DNA of 7,248 bases from Candidatus Pacearchaeota archaeon (GCA_023142835.1 JAGLIS010000007.1:1-7248), one strand, 5' to 3'. Shown: positions 1 to 6,127, counted from the stretch's first letter. A program made the numbers and translations. The notes: generated by a model from the sequence alone, not told the origin.

Positions 1-322
1 TCATAGTCTTTTTTATTTGCTCAATAGGATAAATTGAAATATGATATTTCCCCGAAATTATTTCTTTTTTTAATTTATCCGATATCGCTATTACATCAAC
101 ATCCGAAGTTTTTGTTTCTTCTCCCCGAGCATAACTTCCAACAAGATAAATTCCTGAAAGAGAAGATAAAGAATCTTCTAAAAGATTAAGGACATCCTCT
201 TTAATTTTTAAAGGTTTTTTAATTACTGTTATTTTAACAGTACCACCTAACAAAGTTTTAGGCAAAAGCACACCAGCACTATTTCCCACCCGAATAAGAT
301 CCCTAATAAACTCTTGTTTCAT
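1..322 (-). CDS. AbrB/MazE-like domain fused to MNT-type nucleotidyltransferase (5' part only, runs off the window)
   Basis: Translating the minus strand from the ATG at 322 gives 107 codons open to the window edge; the C-terminus lies outside. Residues 9-36 contain VGNSAGVLLPK, the signature of SpoVT/AbrB and MazE-type swapped-hairpin DNA-binding domains. Residues 62-76 read GSYARGEETKTSDVD, the GS-x(2)-RG...SDxD active-site pattern of minimal nucleotidyltransferases, with D74 and D76 as the expected metal ligands. MNT proteins of this kind are usually antitoxins paired with HEPN partners (MntA/HepT-like). Here a DNA-binding domain appears to be fused in front, which would suit an autoregulator. 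The start is supported by a TATA box centred 25.5 bases upstream, implying a leaderless mRNA, and by two palindromes lying in between. A HEPN partner would be expected next, beyond position 1, but this cannot be seen. The nucleotidyltransferase fold is fairly sure; the antitoxin role is inferred. Confidence 0.8.
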   Translation of the reverse strand, partial: MKQEFIRDLIRVGNSAGVLLPKTLLGGTVKITVIKKPLKIKEDVLNLLEDSLSSLSGIYLVGSYARGEETKTSDVDVIAISDKLKKEIISGKYHISIYPIEQIKKTM

Positions 323-341
323 GTTATAACATAGTTATAAC
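323..341 (-). promoter_or_regulatory. Twin palindromic operator (2 x GTTATAAC)
   Basis: Two identical copies of GTTATAAC, each its own reverse complement, lie at 323-330 and 334-341. They are 3 bases apart and 11 bases centre to centre, about one helical turn. The pair fills the space between the TATA box and the start codon of the AbrB-nucleotidyltransferase gene, where a bound repressor would block RNA polymerase. Binding by the encoded AbrB-like domain is an inference. Confidence 0.6.
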
Positions 342-343
342 CT

Positions 344-351
344 TTTATAAA
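344..351 (-). promoter_or_regulatory. TATA box of the AbrB-nucleotidyltransferase gene
   Basis: TTTATAAA preceded on the minus strand by the purine-rich AGAAAAG, a plausible BRE. The box centre is 25.5 bases from the ATG at 322, so transcription should start at or next to the start codon. Confidence 0.7.
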
Positions 352-359
352 CTTTTCTT

Positions 360-1013
360 TTATACTCCCTTACAAAAAGATTCCTTTCTTAAAATCCTCT
401 TCAGCCCTCTAAAATCTTTAATAATATAATCAGGTTTCTCTTTTTTCAAAGTCTTTAAATCAGACCACGAACACTTGTTAGAAATCGCAACTCCAACACA
501 ACCTGCTTTCCGAGCATATCTAACATCTGAAAACCTATCCCCAATATAAATAGCCTCCGACGGTTTAATCTTAAACTCCTTAAATAACTCTTTCAAAAAT
601 TCATCCTTACTAGAAAACTTCTCAGCCCCATAAACTTTTTTAAACAAACCATTTAATCCCAATTTCCTAATCGACGCTTTAATAAAAGAAGTCTCTGAAT
701 TAGAAATCACAACTAAAGGATAATCTTTCTTTAACTCCCACAACGGATTCACAGAAACACATAACTTAATCCCCCCACTTAACGCCCCCTCAGTAAAATA
801 TTTATAAAATCTACAACGGACAACACTTAAATTACTAAGATTCAATCCAAGTCCAATAAAAATCTCCTTTATCTTTTCCCCCATCAAATCAAACAACAAA
901 TCCTTATCAAACTCATATCCAAAATCCTCTAGTGCTCTAACTATAGATTTATATGCAATCCTATGCGCATCCGAAACAGTCCCATCAAAATCTAAAAATA
1001 TTGACTTAATCAT
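360..1013 (-). CDS. HAD-superfamily hydrolase, phosphoglycolate phosphatase-like
   Basis: A 217-aa soluble phosphatase of the haloacid dehalogenase superfamily. All four HAD motifs are visible: motif I DFDGT at residues 8-12 (nucleophile D8, general acid D10), motif II as VVISNS (S104), a motif III lysine near K132 or K136, and motif IV GDRFSD (D159, D163). The helical insertion between motifs I and II fits a C1-cap HAD such as phosphoglycolate or pyrophosphate phosphatases. The substrate cannot be read from sequence. The frame is open to an ATG at 1043, but I prefer 1013: it starts the protein directly at the first HAD strand, has GGGGGA at 1021-1026 as a Shine-Dalgarno-like site, and fits a TATA-like box at 1061-1068 whose predicted transcript start (near 1038) falls inside the longer version. 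The gene ends 37 bases before the nucleotidyltransferase gene and has its own promoter. Confidence 0.9.
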   Translation of the reverse strand: MIKSIFLDFDGTVSDAHRIAYKSIVRALEDFGYEFDKDLLFDLMGEKIKEIFIGLGLNLSNLSVVRCRFYKYFTEGALSGGIKLCVSVNPLWELKKDYPLVVISNSETSFIKASIRKLGLNGLFKKVYGAEKFSSKDEFLKELFKEFKIKPSEAIYIGDRFSDVRYARKAGCVGVAISNKCSWSDLKTLKKEKPDYIIKDFRGLKRILRKESFCKGV

Positions 1014-1020
1014 TTTTCTT

Positions 1021-1026
1021 TCCCCC
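1021..1026 (-). promoter_or_regulatory. Shine-Dalgarno-like site deciding the HAD start
   Basis: Minus strand GGGGGA followed by seven A/G-rich bases and the ATG at 1013. It is one of few G-runs outside coding DNA here. It supports the internal ATG over the one at 1043. Confidence 0.5.
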
Positions 1027-1060
1027 TGAACAAATGATTCCATGAAATATTTACTTCCAT

Positions 1061-1068
1061 ATTATAAC
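1061..1068 (-). promoter_or_regulatory. Probable TATA box of the HAD gene
   Basis: Minus strand GTTATAAT. Its centre predicts transcript initiation near 1038, leaving a leader of about 25 bases before the ATG at 1013. It differs by one base from the GTTATAAC boxes at 323-341, which could be chance. Confidence 0.45.
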
Positions 1069-1182
1069 AATAGAATACCTATTTTTAAGTTTTTAGTCTT
1101 CGGAAAATTTAGTTCTCTATAAAACTTTTTACAGTTTGTTTAAATATTATCGTTGTATCTCAAAAATAATAATGATAGAAAA

Positions 1183-1192
1183 GTATATAAAT
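1183..1192 (+). promoter_or_regulatory. TATA box of the heptad-repeat protein gene
   Basis: GTATATAAAT preceded by GATAGAAAA, resembling the ATAGAAAG that precedes the TATA boxes at 6533 and 7225. TATATAAA (1184-1191) is centred 26.5 bases from the ATG at 1214, so a leaderless transcript is expected. Confidence 0.65.
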
Positions 1193-1213
1193 TATGAACT
1201 CTAAAATGATGAT

Positions 1214-1549
1214 ATGTATATTGAAAATAAATCTACAAGAATTTGTAAACAATTACCTACATTAAAAATTACAAAAGAACTTAAAGAAGGAGTTAAAACA
1301 TTAAAATATACAACACTTGGGGCGATAATAGTTAGTGGGGGAATAGTATTAAGTACAATGATTTATGGATATAATGAAATAGATAGATCATTTGATATAT
1401 CATTTGATAAAACATTAAATAAAATGGATAACATATTAAATAAAATGGATAAATCATTTGATAAAACATTTAATAAGATTGATGAAAGGTATAACAACAT
1501 TCATTATAAAATAAAGTACTTACCAAAAGATTTAACTCATAAATTATGA
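1214..1549 (+). CDS. Small single-pass membrane protein with heptad-repeat (coiled-coil) tail
   Basis: I do not recognise this 111-aa protein. Residues about 1-32 are polar and lysine-rich. Residues 33-53 form one hydrophobic helix containing IIVSGG. Residues about 54-100 are a charged repeat region in which LNKMD recurs after exactly seven residues and SFDKT recurs after 18, followed by FNKID, so a parallel coiled coil is likely. At DNA level a 17-base stretch starting at 1414 recurs at 1435, and the sequence at 1400-1422 recurs with one change at 1454. This suggests growth by local duplication. Topology is uncertain: the basic N-terminus suggests it stays inside, with the coiled coil outside. 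The gene stands alone on the plus strand, convergent with the cyclase-like gene. It is strongly A-rich, unlike the flanking genes. The ATG choice rests on TATA spacing. A role as a surface stalk or oligomerising membrane protein is possible but unproven. Confidence 0.7.
   Translation: MYIENKSTRICKQLPTLKITKELKEGVKTLKYTTLGAIIVSGGIVLSTMIYGYNEIDRSFDISFDKTLNKMDNILNKMDKSFDKTFNKIDERYNNIHYKIKYLPKDLTHKL
1400..1476 (+). repeat. In-frame coding repeats of 21 and 54 bases in the heptad protein
   Basis: The 17 bases at 1414-1430 recur exactly at 1435-1451 (period 21, seven codons). The 23 bases from 1400 recur from 1454 with one mismatch (offset 54, 18 codons). Both offsets keep frame. Confidence 0.85.
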
Positions 1550-1607
1550 ACGATTTGAAAAATTCACAAGATTATATCTCCAAACATTAACTTTAAATTC
1601 CCATCCT

Positions 1608-1619
1608 AAAAAAATAAAA
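1608..1619 (-). terminator. T-rich termination signal after the cyclase-like gene
   Basis: On the minus strand the sequence is TTTTATTTTTTT, starting about 22 bases past the stop codon at 1642. Archaeal polymerases commonly stop on such T-runs. No matching T-run serves the converging plus-strand gene ending at 1549. Confidence 0.4.
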
Positions 1620-1641
1620 TATCACCCTTATCATATTAATA

Positions 1642-3678
1642 TTACCTCATCCTCTTCAATAAATCTTTCAACTTAGCAGTATTAGCTTCCCTATTCATTA
1701 TTTCCGAAACCTCATAAATCTGAATCTTCCCAATTTCCTTAGCCTTAACAACCTTTAATTCCCTAAGCATCTTTTTCCGAACACCTTCTGAAACCAACAA
1801 CTTACCACTGTCAGAATCCGCAATCCTCTTAGCAAGCGAAATTGTATTCCCAATCCCTGTATACTTTAACTTACCTCCAGCTTTCGAAGCAATCAATTCA
1901 CCTACATTCACCCCAAGATTAAACTCAATCTTATCATTAAATTTCTTATTATAATCTTTCAAACCCTGCAAAATCTGAAAACCAGCCTTGGACGCAAGAA
2001 CTTCATTCTTGTAAGTCCTCGTAACCAAAGGAGAAAACACAATAAATATACAATCCTCTCTCCAATCAACCAACCCTTTCAAATCTTTTGCTCCTTCAAT
2101 AGTCTTAGTTAAAATCTCCTTCGCATTATCCCCTAAAGTTGCATAATTCTTAACACTTAACGCAACAACAGCAGACGACTGCTTCTCACCCTTTAAAACA
2201 AGTGTAGATTCAGCACTCCCAATACCTTTCTTTGTCAAATCAACCATAGATTTATCTTCATAACCTGCCTTAGAAGAATGCGACATCATCTTCGAGGAAA
2301 CATTTGATTTTCCAGAACTAACATCTTTATGAACATCCCCAAAAGTCTTACCAACTCCCCCGCCTTTCAACGTCTTTGTCTTCCGAGAGTTCATAAAAAA
2401 AAACATACCTCCTATCCCAAAGACAACAATTAAAAAAATCCATACAATAGAATACTCCCTAAAAATCCCCACATCCTTAAAATCACTAACTGAAACAGCA
2501 TTACCCGTCAATAAAACCCGTCGATTAATAGAACTTTCTTCCCCACTAACAACAACATCCCACTCACCTTGAGGAGCTTTGAGACTAAATTTCCTAACTT
2601 CTCCTACATCCATTCTCAACGTCAACTCATTACTTTCTTCTCCAATCTGAACACTAACATTCTCATTACATTCCCAATTTCCAACACAAGTAATTATTAA
2701 CACACTCTCATTAATATCAAACTCCATTTTCGAAGATTTAACCATTTCAAATTCTCTTTCCTCACCAATCTCGTCAAACATTCCAATCACATTCCAAGAC
2801 CCTGCACTAGCATTAATTGGAAAATCAATAGTACTAAAATCTCCTGTAGGAATCAAAACTTCAATCTCTTCATTCTCTGGAGAGATAATCTTAACAGAAA
2901 CAGTTCCAGTAATCTCCTTACCAGATTGATCAAAGACCTCAGCACCAATAGTAAATTCTTCTCCAGGAACTACCTCAGCATCTGATAAACTCATAATAAG
3001 CGAAGAAGCAACTTGATTAATACTAAACGAAACAGTTGCAAAACCCTCATTCAAAACACCGTCAGACCCAACATCATAAACACGAATACTAAGAAAATAA
3101 ATCCCTGCTTCCGTAGTTTCTGGCATTAAAAATTCTTCACTAACAAAACCCTCGCTAACTACCTTGCTAAAATCCGTTGCATTTGTTGCTTCTACAAAAC
3201 CATTTAATAAATTACCATTCGCCTTCGTCGCATCAATCTTTACTAAAATTTTTTCATCAGGATCATAACTAACCTTATCAGTAGAAGCCGAAACAAAAAC
3301 ATCGTTGCTGATTGTAAACAACTTCGTCGAAGCCATCTTCTCTCCAAGCGATAAAATTATTTGACATCCCCCCAGAATCTTTGTTAAATTTGAAATCTCC
3401 AAATCCTTGCTAACTAATACCTTAGAAGTAGAATAAGACTGATCCTCTTCAAAAGAAAAATCACTCGCAGGCCATCTAACCAAATTTACCATATTATTTC
3501 CACAAACTAGATTAACATTAAGATTCCCAAATTCAGAACCTCGTAAACCCTCAGCATTTATATAGAGCTTATCTCCCAAATTATAAATTTCCTCAGGCTC
3601 AGATAAAGAGATATCAGCGAGAACAAACGAACTCATTAAAACAAACATTAAAGCAAAAGCATACCCTATTTTTTTCAT
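1642..3678 (-). CDS. Membrane receptor-like protein: Ig-like ectodomain, one TM helix, degenerate class III nucleotidyl cyclase domain
   Basis: A 678-aa protein from the ATG at 3678. Residues 1-21 (MKKIGYAFALMFVLMSSFVLA) form a typical cleavable signal peptide. An ectodomain of about 390 residues holds beta-rich, Ig-like/MG2-like segments (roughly 125-215 and 222-315), five N-glycosylation sequons (N97, N166, N289, N323, N340) and cysteine pairs C59/C105 and C331/C337. A TM helix covers about 409-429, followed by a basic stop-transfer and a Ser/Lys/Gly-rich linker to about 490. Residues about 498-661 match the class III cyclase homology domain: EDCIFIVF for the GDAVMAVF strand, LGVNVGELIASKAGG for the usual GIGINTGEVVVGNIG, and TGIGNTISLAKRI for the usual IGDAVNLAARL. 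Key residues are altered: the first metal Asp is Ser508 and the catalytic Asn is Ser614, while D542 and the transition-state Arg R618 remain. Cyclase activity is therefore doubtful; a nucleotide sensor or signalling scaffold is more likely. Starts at 3699 or 3693 are possible. Confidence 0.85.
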   Translation of the reverse strand: MKKIGYAFALMFVLMSSFVLADISLSEPEEIYNLGDKLYINAEGLRGSEFGNLNVNLVCGNNMVNLVRWPASDFSFEEDQSYSTSKVLVSKDLEISNLTKILGGCQIILSLGEKMASTKLFTISNDVFVSASTDKVSYDPDEKILVKIDATKANGNLLNGFVEATNATDFSKVVSEGFVSEEFLMPETTEAGIYFLSIRVYDVGSDGVLNEGFATVSFSINQVASSLIMSLSDAEVVPGEEFTIGAEVFDQSGKEITGTVSVKIISPENEEIEVLIPTGDFSTIDFPINASAGSWNVIGMFDEIGEEREFEMVKSSKMEFDINESVLIITCVGNWECNENVSVQIGEESNELTLRMDVGEVRKFSLKAPQGEWDVVVSGEESSINRRVLLTGNAVSVSDFKDVGIFREYSIVWIFLIVVFGIGGMFFFMNSRKTKTLKGGGVGKTFGDVHKDVSSGKSNVSSKMMSHSSKAGYEDKSMVDLTKKGIGSAESTLVLKGEKQSSAVVALSVKNYATLGDNAKEILTKTIEGAKDLKGLVDWREDCIFIVFSPLVTRTYKNEVLASKAGFQILQGLKDYNKKFNDKIEFNLGVNVGELIASKAGGKLKYTGIGNTISLAKRIADSDSGKLLVSEGVRKKMLRELKVVKAKEIGKIQIYEVSEIMNREANTAKLKDLLKRMR

Positions 3679-3700
3679 ATATACAGAACACATTCTCACT

Positions 3701-3708
3701 ATTTAAAT
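3701..3708 (-). promoter_or_regulatory. Candidate TATA box of the cyclase-like gene
   Basis: ATTTAAAT, centred 26.5 bases from the ATG at 3678 and favouring that start. A competing box, ATTATAAT at 3720-3727, is 24.5 bases from the upstream ATG at 3699. The two cannot be separated by sequence alone. Confidence 0.5.
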
Positions 3709-3722
3709 ATTATGAACAAATT
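3704..3722. repeat. 19-bp direct repeat, copy 1 (downstream side of dus)
   Basis: TAAATATTATGAACAAATT, identical to 4617-4635. The two copies are in the same orientation, 913 bases apart, and bracket the whole dus gene. This copy overlaps the promoter region of the cyclase-like gene. Confidence 0.85.
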
Positions 3723-3731
3723 ATAATGAGA

Positions 3732-4565
3732 TTAAGAATAAACTTTTCTCAAATCATCGAAATTTTTCATGGTAAAAAATTGCAATCTCAATTTCTTTGC
3801 ACCTTCTTGAGATTTTGTGAAATTCATTGCTTGAAATTTTACCTGCTTAAAAGATAATTTATACTTCTCAGATAATTTAAGATAATCCTCGAAAGTTGTT
3901 TTTGGTTTTTTATTAATAAGTTTCGCAAAAATACCAGGTTTTCCAATAGCCTCTCGACCAACCATTAAAAAATCAAACTTCTTCAAAAGTTTCTCCACGT
4001 TCTTTTCAGTAACATCTCCAGAATAAATAATTGGAAGCTTTGTAGATTTCTTAATTTTTTCTGCAAATTCCATGTCAGGCTCTCCGGAATATCCTTGCGC
4101 CTGAGTTCTTGGATGAACACAAACAGCATCGCAATATTTTTCTGCCAACTCTATAAGTTTCATTGACTGAGGAGATTTTCTTATCTTAATTGTAACCGGT
4201 TTTTTCGTAGACTCCCTCATTGTTTTAAGAATTTTTTCTATAGCTTCAAGATCGTTATGAAGGAACGCTCCGAACCCATGCCTTTTCGCAGTTTTTGCAG
4301 GACATCCCAAATTAAAATCCCATAGAGAAACCTTCCTATCATACTTCTTCATAAATTCCTTTATCCCTTTCTCATTCGTACAAAATAATTGCAAAGCGGG
4401 TTTATCCTCAAGATGAATTTCCTCTTTTGTCAAAGGATTAATCATCCCAGTATAAGTTAATCCACAATTTTCTTTTTTACACAACAATCTAAAAGCAATA
4501 TCATTAACCTCTTCCATTGGAGCTAGAAAAATTCTATTCGTCGGTTTAAAATTACGGATTTTCAT
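3732..4565 (-). CDS. dus: tRNA-dihydrouridine synthase (Dus family)
   Basis: A 277-aa FMN-dependent enzyme that reduces uridine to dihydrouridine in tRNA, in the cytoplasm. The family signatures appear in order: LAPM at residues 14-17 (FMN-binding first strand of the TIM barrel), DFNLGCPAK at 83-91 with the catalytic Cys C88, IKIRKS at 126-131 with the FMN-contacting lysine, VHPRTQAQGYSG at 150-161 with H151, IIYSGDV at 179-185, and MVGREAIGKPGIF at 201-213 (phosphate-binding loop, R203). It is somewhat shorter than bacterial Dus proteins (about 310-330 aa); the missing part is in the C-terminal helical domain, as in compact archaeal versions, with no sign of a frameshift. Which tRNA position it modifies cannot be told. 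It is divergent from TrpRS across a 97-base shared promoter region, and the cyclase-like gene follows 53 bases downstream (33 from its longest start), so partial readthrough is possible. The start fits a TATA box at 4585-4594. Confidence 0.93.
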   Translation of the reverse strand: MKIRNFKPTNRIFLAPMEEVNDIAFRLLCKKENCGLTYTGMINPLTKEEIHLEDKPALQLFCTNEKGIKEFMKKYDRKVSLWDFNLGCPAKTAKRHGFGAFLHNDLEAIEKILKTMRESTKKPVTIKIRKSPQSMKLIELAEKYCDAVCVHPRTQAQGYSGEPDMEFAEKIKKSTKLPIIYSGDVTEKNVEKLLKKFDFLMVGREAIGKPGIFAKLINKKPKTTFEDYLKLSEKYKLSFKQVKFQAMNFTKSQEGAKKLRLQFFTMKNFDDLRKVYS

Positions 4566-4584
4566 TTTATCATCATTTGAGCAG

Positions 4585-4594
4585 TTATATATAA
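4585..4594 (-). promoter_or_regulatory. TATA box of dus
   Basis: TTATATATAA, centred 24.5 bases from the ATG at 4565, predicting a leaderless or nearly leaderless mRNA. Confidence 0.6.
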
Positions 4595-4616
4595 TCTAAA
4601 TAGTTTACTACAATTA

Positions 4617-4635
4617 TAAATATTATGAACAAATT
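4617..4635. repeat. 19-bp direct repeat, copy 2 (upstream side of dus)
   Basis: Identical to 3704-3722. Here it runs into the TrpRS TATA box (4634-4641), so the repeat includes the BRE-like sequence of that promoter. Confidence 0.85.
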
Positions 4636-4641
4636 TATAAA
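4634..4641 (+). promoter_or_regulatory. TATA box of trpS
   Basis: TTTATAAA centred 25.5 bases from the ATG at 4663, implying a leaderless transcript. It also favours this ATG over the in-frame ATG at 4672. Confidence 0.7.
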
Positions 4642-4662
4642 TCTCCTAAAACTGACATTATT

Positions 4663-5778
4663 ATGAAAAAAATGAAGGTGAATCCATATAATGTTAATGG
4701 AGATATAAACTATGATAAGCTCATTTCAGAATTCGGGATTAAACCTATTGATAAAAATATTTTGAAAAGAATTGAAGCAATAACTGGTGAAATCCATCCA
4801 TACTTGAGAAGGGGAATATTTTTTGCACATCGAGATTTAGAAAAAGTTCTCGACGCCTACGAAAAAGGAGAAAAGTTTTTCCTATATACTGGAACGGGTC
4901 CAAGTGGTCCAATCCATCTAGGCCATTATTCAGTTTGGAGTTTTGTAAAATGGTTACAAGATAAATTTGATGTAGAGTTATGGTTCCAATTTACTGACGA
5001 TGAAAAATTTTTATATAAAGATATGACTTATGAAGAAATCCAAGAATGGACAAAAGAAAATATGCTCGACGTAATCGCAATGGGCTTCAACCCTAATAAA
5101 ACACATTTCTTGATAGACACGAAACATGCAGGAATAATATATCCCGAAGCAATTAAAGTTGCAAAAAAAATAACTTTCTCCACACTAAAATCAGCATTTG
5201 GTTTCACGGACTCAAATAACATCGGAAGTATCTTTTACACAGCAATGCAAACAGTTCCGTGCTTCCTTCCAAATATTTTAAACAATGAAAATAAATATTG
5301 TCTAATTCCTATGGGCGTCGACCAAGACCCTCATTTCAGAATATCACGAGACGTAGTAGAAAAACTCGGACACAAAAAACCTTCGATTATCCATGCTAAA
5401 TTCATGTCACCATTAACAGGAGTTACGGGGAAATCAAGTAGCTCAAATTACGACAAAACAATACTGATGACAGATGACGCAAAAACAGTTGCAAAAAAAA
5501 TCAATAAATATTCTTTTAGTGGAGGAAAAGACACCATTGAGGAACACAGAGAAAAAGGTGGAAATATAGAAGTCGATGTAGCTTGTCAATGGTTAAAATA
5601 TTTCGAACACAATGATGAAAAACTATCTGAAATTTACGACAAATATTCTAAAGGAGAATTACTTTCTGGGGAAGTAAAAAAAATCTTAATAGATAAAATT
5701 AACAATGAACTTTCAGAACATCAAAGAAGAAGAATGAATGCAGAAGGAATGATTGATAGATTTATTTTTAAAAATTAA
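4663..5778 (+). CDS. trpS: Tryptophanyl-tRNA synthetase, archaeal/eukaryotic type
   Basis: A 371-aa class I aminoacyl-tRNA synthetase that charges tRNA-Trp with tryptophan in the cytoplasm. The HIGH motif appears as GPSGPIHLGH at 79-88 and the KMSKS loop as GKSSSS at 256-261, a substitution often seen in this subgroup. Between them are FQFTDDEKFLYK (108-119) and IPMGVDQDPHFRISRDV (215-231), which are characteristic of TrpRS rather than TyrRS and contact tryptophan and ATP. The N-terminal NPYNVNGDINYDKL matches the archaeal/eukaryotic N-terminal extension. The C-terminal anticodon-binding helices end in SEHQRRR (351-357), so the gene is complete and of normal length for archaea. It is monocistronic: divergent from dus, and followed after 7 bases by a 20-bp palindrome and a convergent gene. 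This gene is one of the best indicators that the DNA is archaeal. Confidence 0.95.
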   Translation: MKKMKVNPYNVNGDINYDKLISEFGIKPIDKNILKRIEAITGEIHPYLRRGIFFAHRDLEKVLDAYEKGEKFFLYTGTGPSGPIHLGHYSVWSFVKWLQDKFDVELWFQFTDDEKFLYKDMTYEEIQEWTKENMLDVIAMGFNPNKTHFLIDTKHAGIIYPEAIKVAKKITFSTLKSAFGFTDSNNIGSIFYTAMQTVPCFLPNILNNENKYCLIPMGVDQDPHFRISRDVVEKLGHKKPSIIHAKFMSPLTGVTGKSSSSNYDKTILMTDDAKTVAKKINKYSFSGGKDTIEEHREKGGNIEVDVACQWLKYFEHNDEKLSEIYDKYSKGELLSGEVKKILIDKINNELSEHQRRRMNAEGMIDRFIFKN

Positions 5779-5785
5779 ATTCATA

Positions 5786-5805
5786 TTAATCAAAATTTTG
5801 ATTAA
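5786..5805. repeat. Perfect 20-bp palindrome between convergent genes
   Basis: TTAATCAAAATTTTGATTAA is exactly self-complementary. It starts 7 bases after the TrpRS stop and overlaps the stop codon of the 70-aa gene on the other strand. It may act as a two-way transcription stop or a protein-binding site. As RNA it can only make a weak A/U-rich hairpin. Confidence 0.7.
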
Positions 5806-6014
5806 AGTATTTTGTTAATATATGATTCTTTCCAACGATTTCTAATCTCTTCTGAAATAGGATCCGTATTACCTGTACAAGCATTCCAAACAAATTCCTT
5901 CCAATTTAGCTCCTCATATTTGGAAGATTCTACATTTGAATATAATACTCCTCCCATAAATATTACACCAGCACATGCTCCTCTTATAACAATTTTTTGT
6001 AATGTGTTTCCCAT
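5802..6014 (-). CDS. Small single-pass membrane protein with Cys14 anchor (protein B)
   Basis: An unrecognised 70-aa protein. The hydrophobic helix is about residues 8-25, with R11 and C14 inside it and GG at 21-22, followed by YSN. The remaining 43 residues are polar, with C46 and three tryptophans (W38, W43, W61), and are probably exposed on one side of the membrane. The ATG at 6014 is chosen over an in-frame TTG at 6020 because the TATA box at 6036-6043 is centred 25.5 bases from it. Its first 27 residues resemble those of the 127-aa protein upstream (leucine-x-lysine, then GxC, a G at 22, YSN near 26), and the two leader regions share ATTAGATTRATT directly before ATG. An ancient duplication of promoter plus anchor is therefore likely. 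It is last of the three same-strand genes and convergent with TrpRS. Size and topology would also suit a holin or small immunity-type protein, but nothing specific supports that. Confidence 0.65.
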   Translation of the reverse strand: MGNTLQKIVIRGACAGVIFMGGVLYSNVESSKYEELNWKEFVWNACTGNTDPISEEIRNRWKESYINKIL

Positions 6015-6035
6015 AATCAATCTAATAAATCTTTA

Positions 6036-6043
6036 TTTATAAA
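6036..6043 (-). promoter_or_regulatory. TATA box of protein B gene
   Basis: TTTATAAA with purine-rich GAAAAATA upstream, centred 25.5 bases from the ATG at 6014. Confidence 0.7.
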
Positions 6044-6127
6044 TATTTTTCGTAAAAACATGATAAGTTTATTTTTAATAGTTAAATTTATTTTCTTCCA
6101 AATTCTTGATAATCCTTATAATCTTTT

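Noticed and set aside
1141..1150. TAAATATTAT, resembling the 19-bp repeat around dus
   Set aside because: Only ten A/T-only bases match, which is expected by chance in this composition.
1014..1213. Possible tRNA, small RNA or riboswitch in the longest intergenic stretch
   Set aside because: No G/C-rich helix set or cloverleaf pattern was seen; the stretch is A/T-rich and accounted for by two divergent promoters.
3732..4565. Dus gene as an integrative-element attachment site (known for dusA in bacteria)
   Set aside because: No integrase lies in the window, and the repeats bracket the gene instead of lying within its end.
5028..5222. Open frame of 64 codons on the minus strand
   Set aside because: It lies wholly inside trpS on the opposite strand, has no promoter or recognisable protein features, and reflects trpS codon content.
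6015..6020. TTG start two codons upstream of the 70-aa protein
   Set aside because: TATA spacing places the transcript start at the ATG at 6014, so the TTG would not be in the mRNA.
5812..6042. Open frame of 76 codons on the plus strand
   Set aside because: It is antisense to the 70-aa gene, which has a correctly spaced TATA box; no promoter at the right distance was seen on the plus strand.
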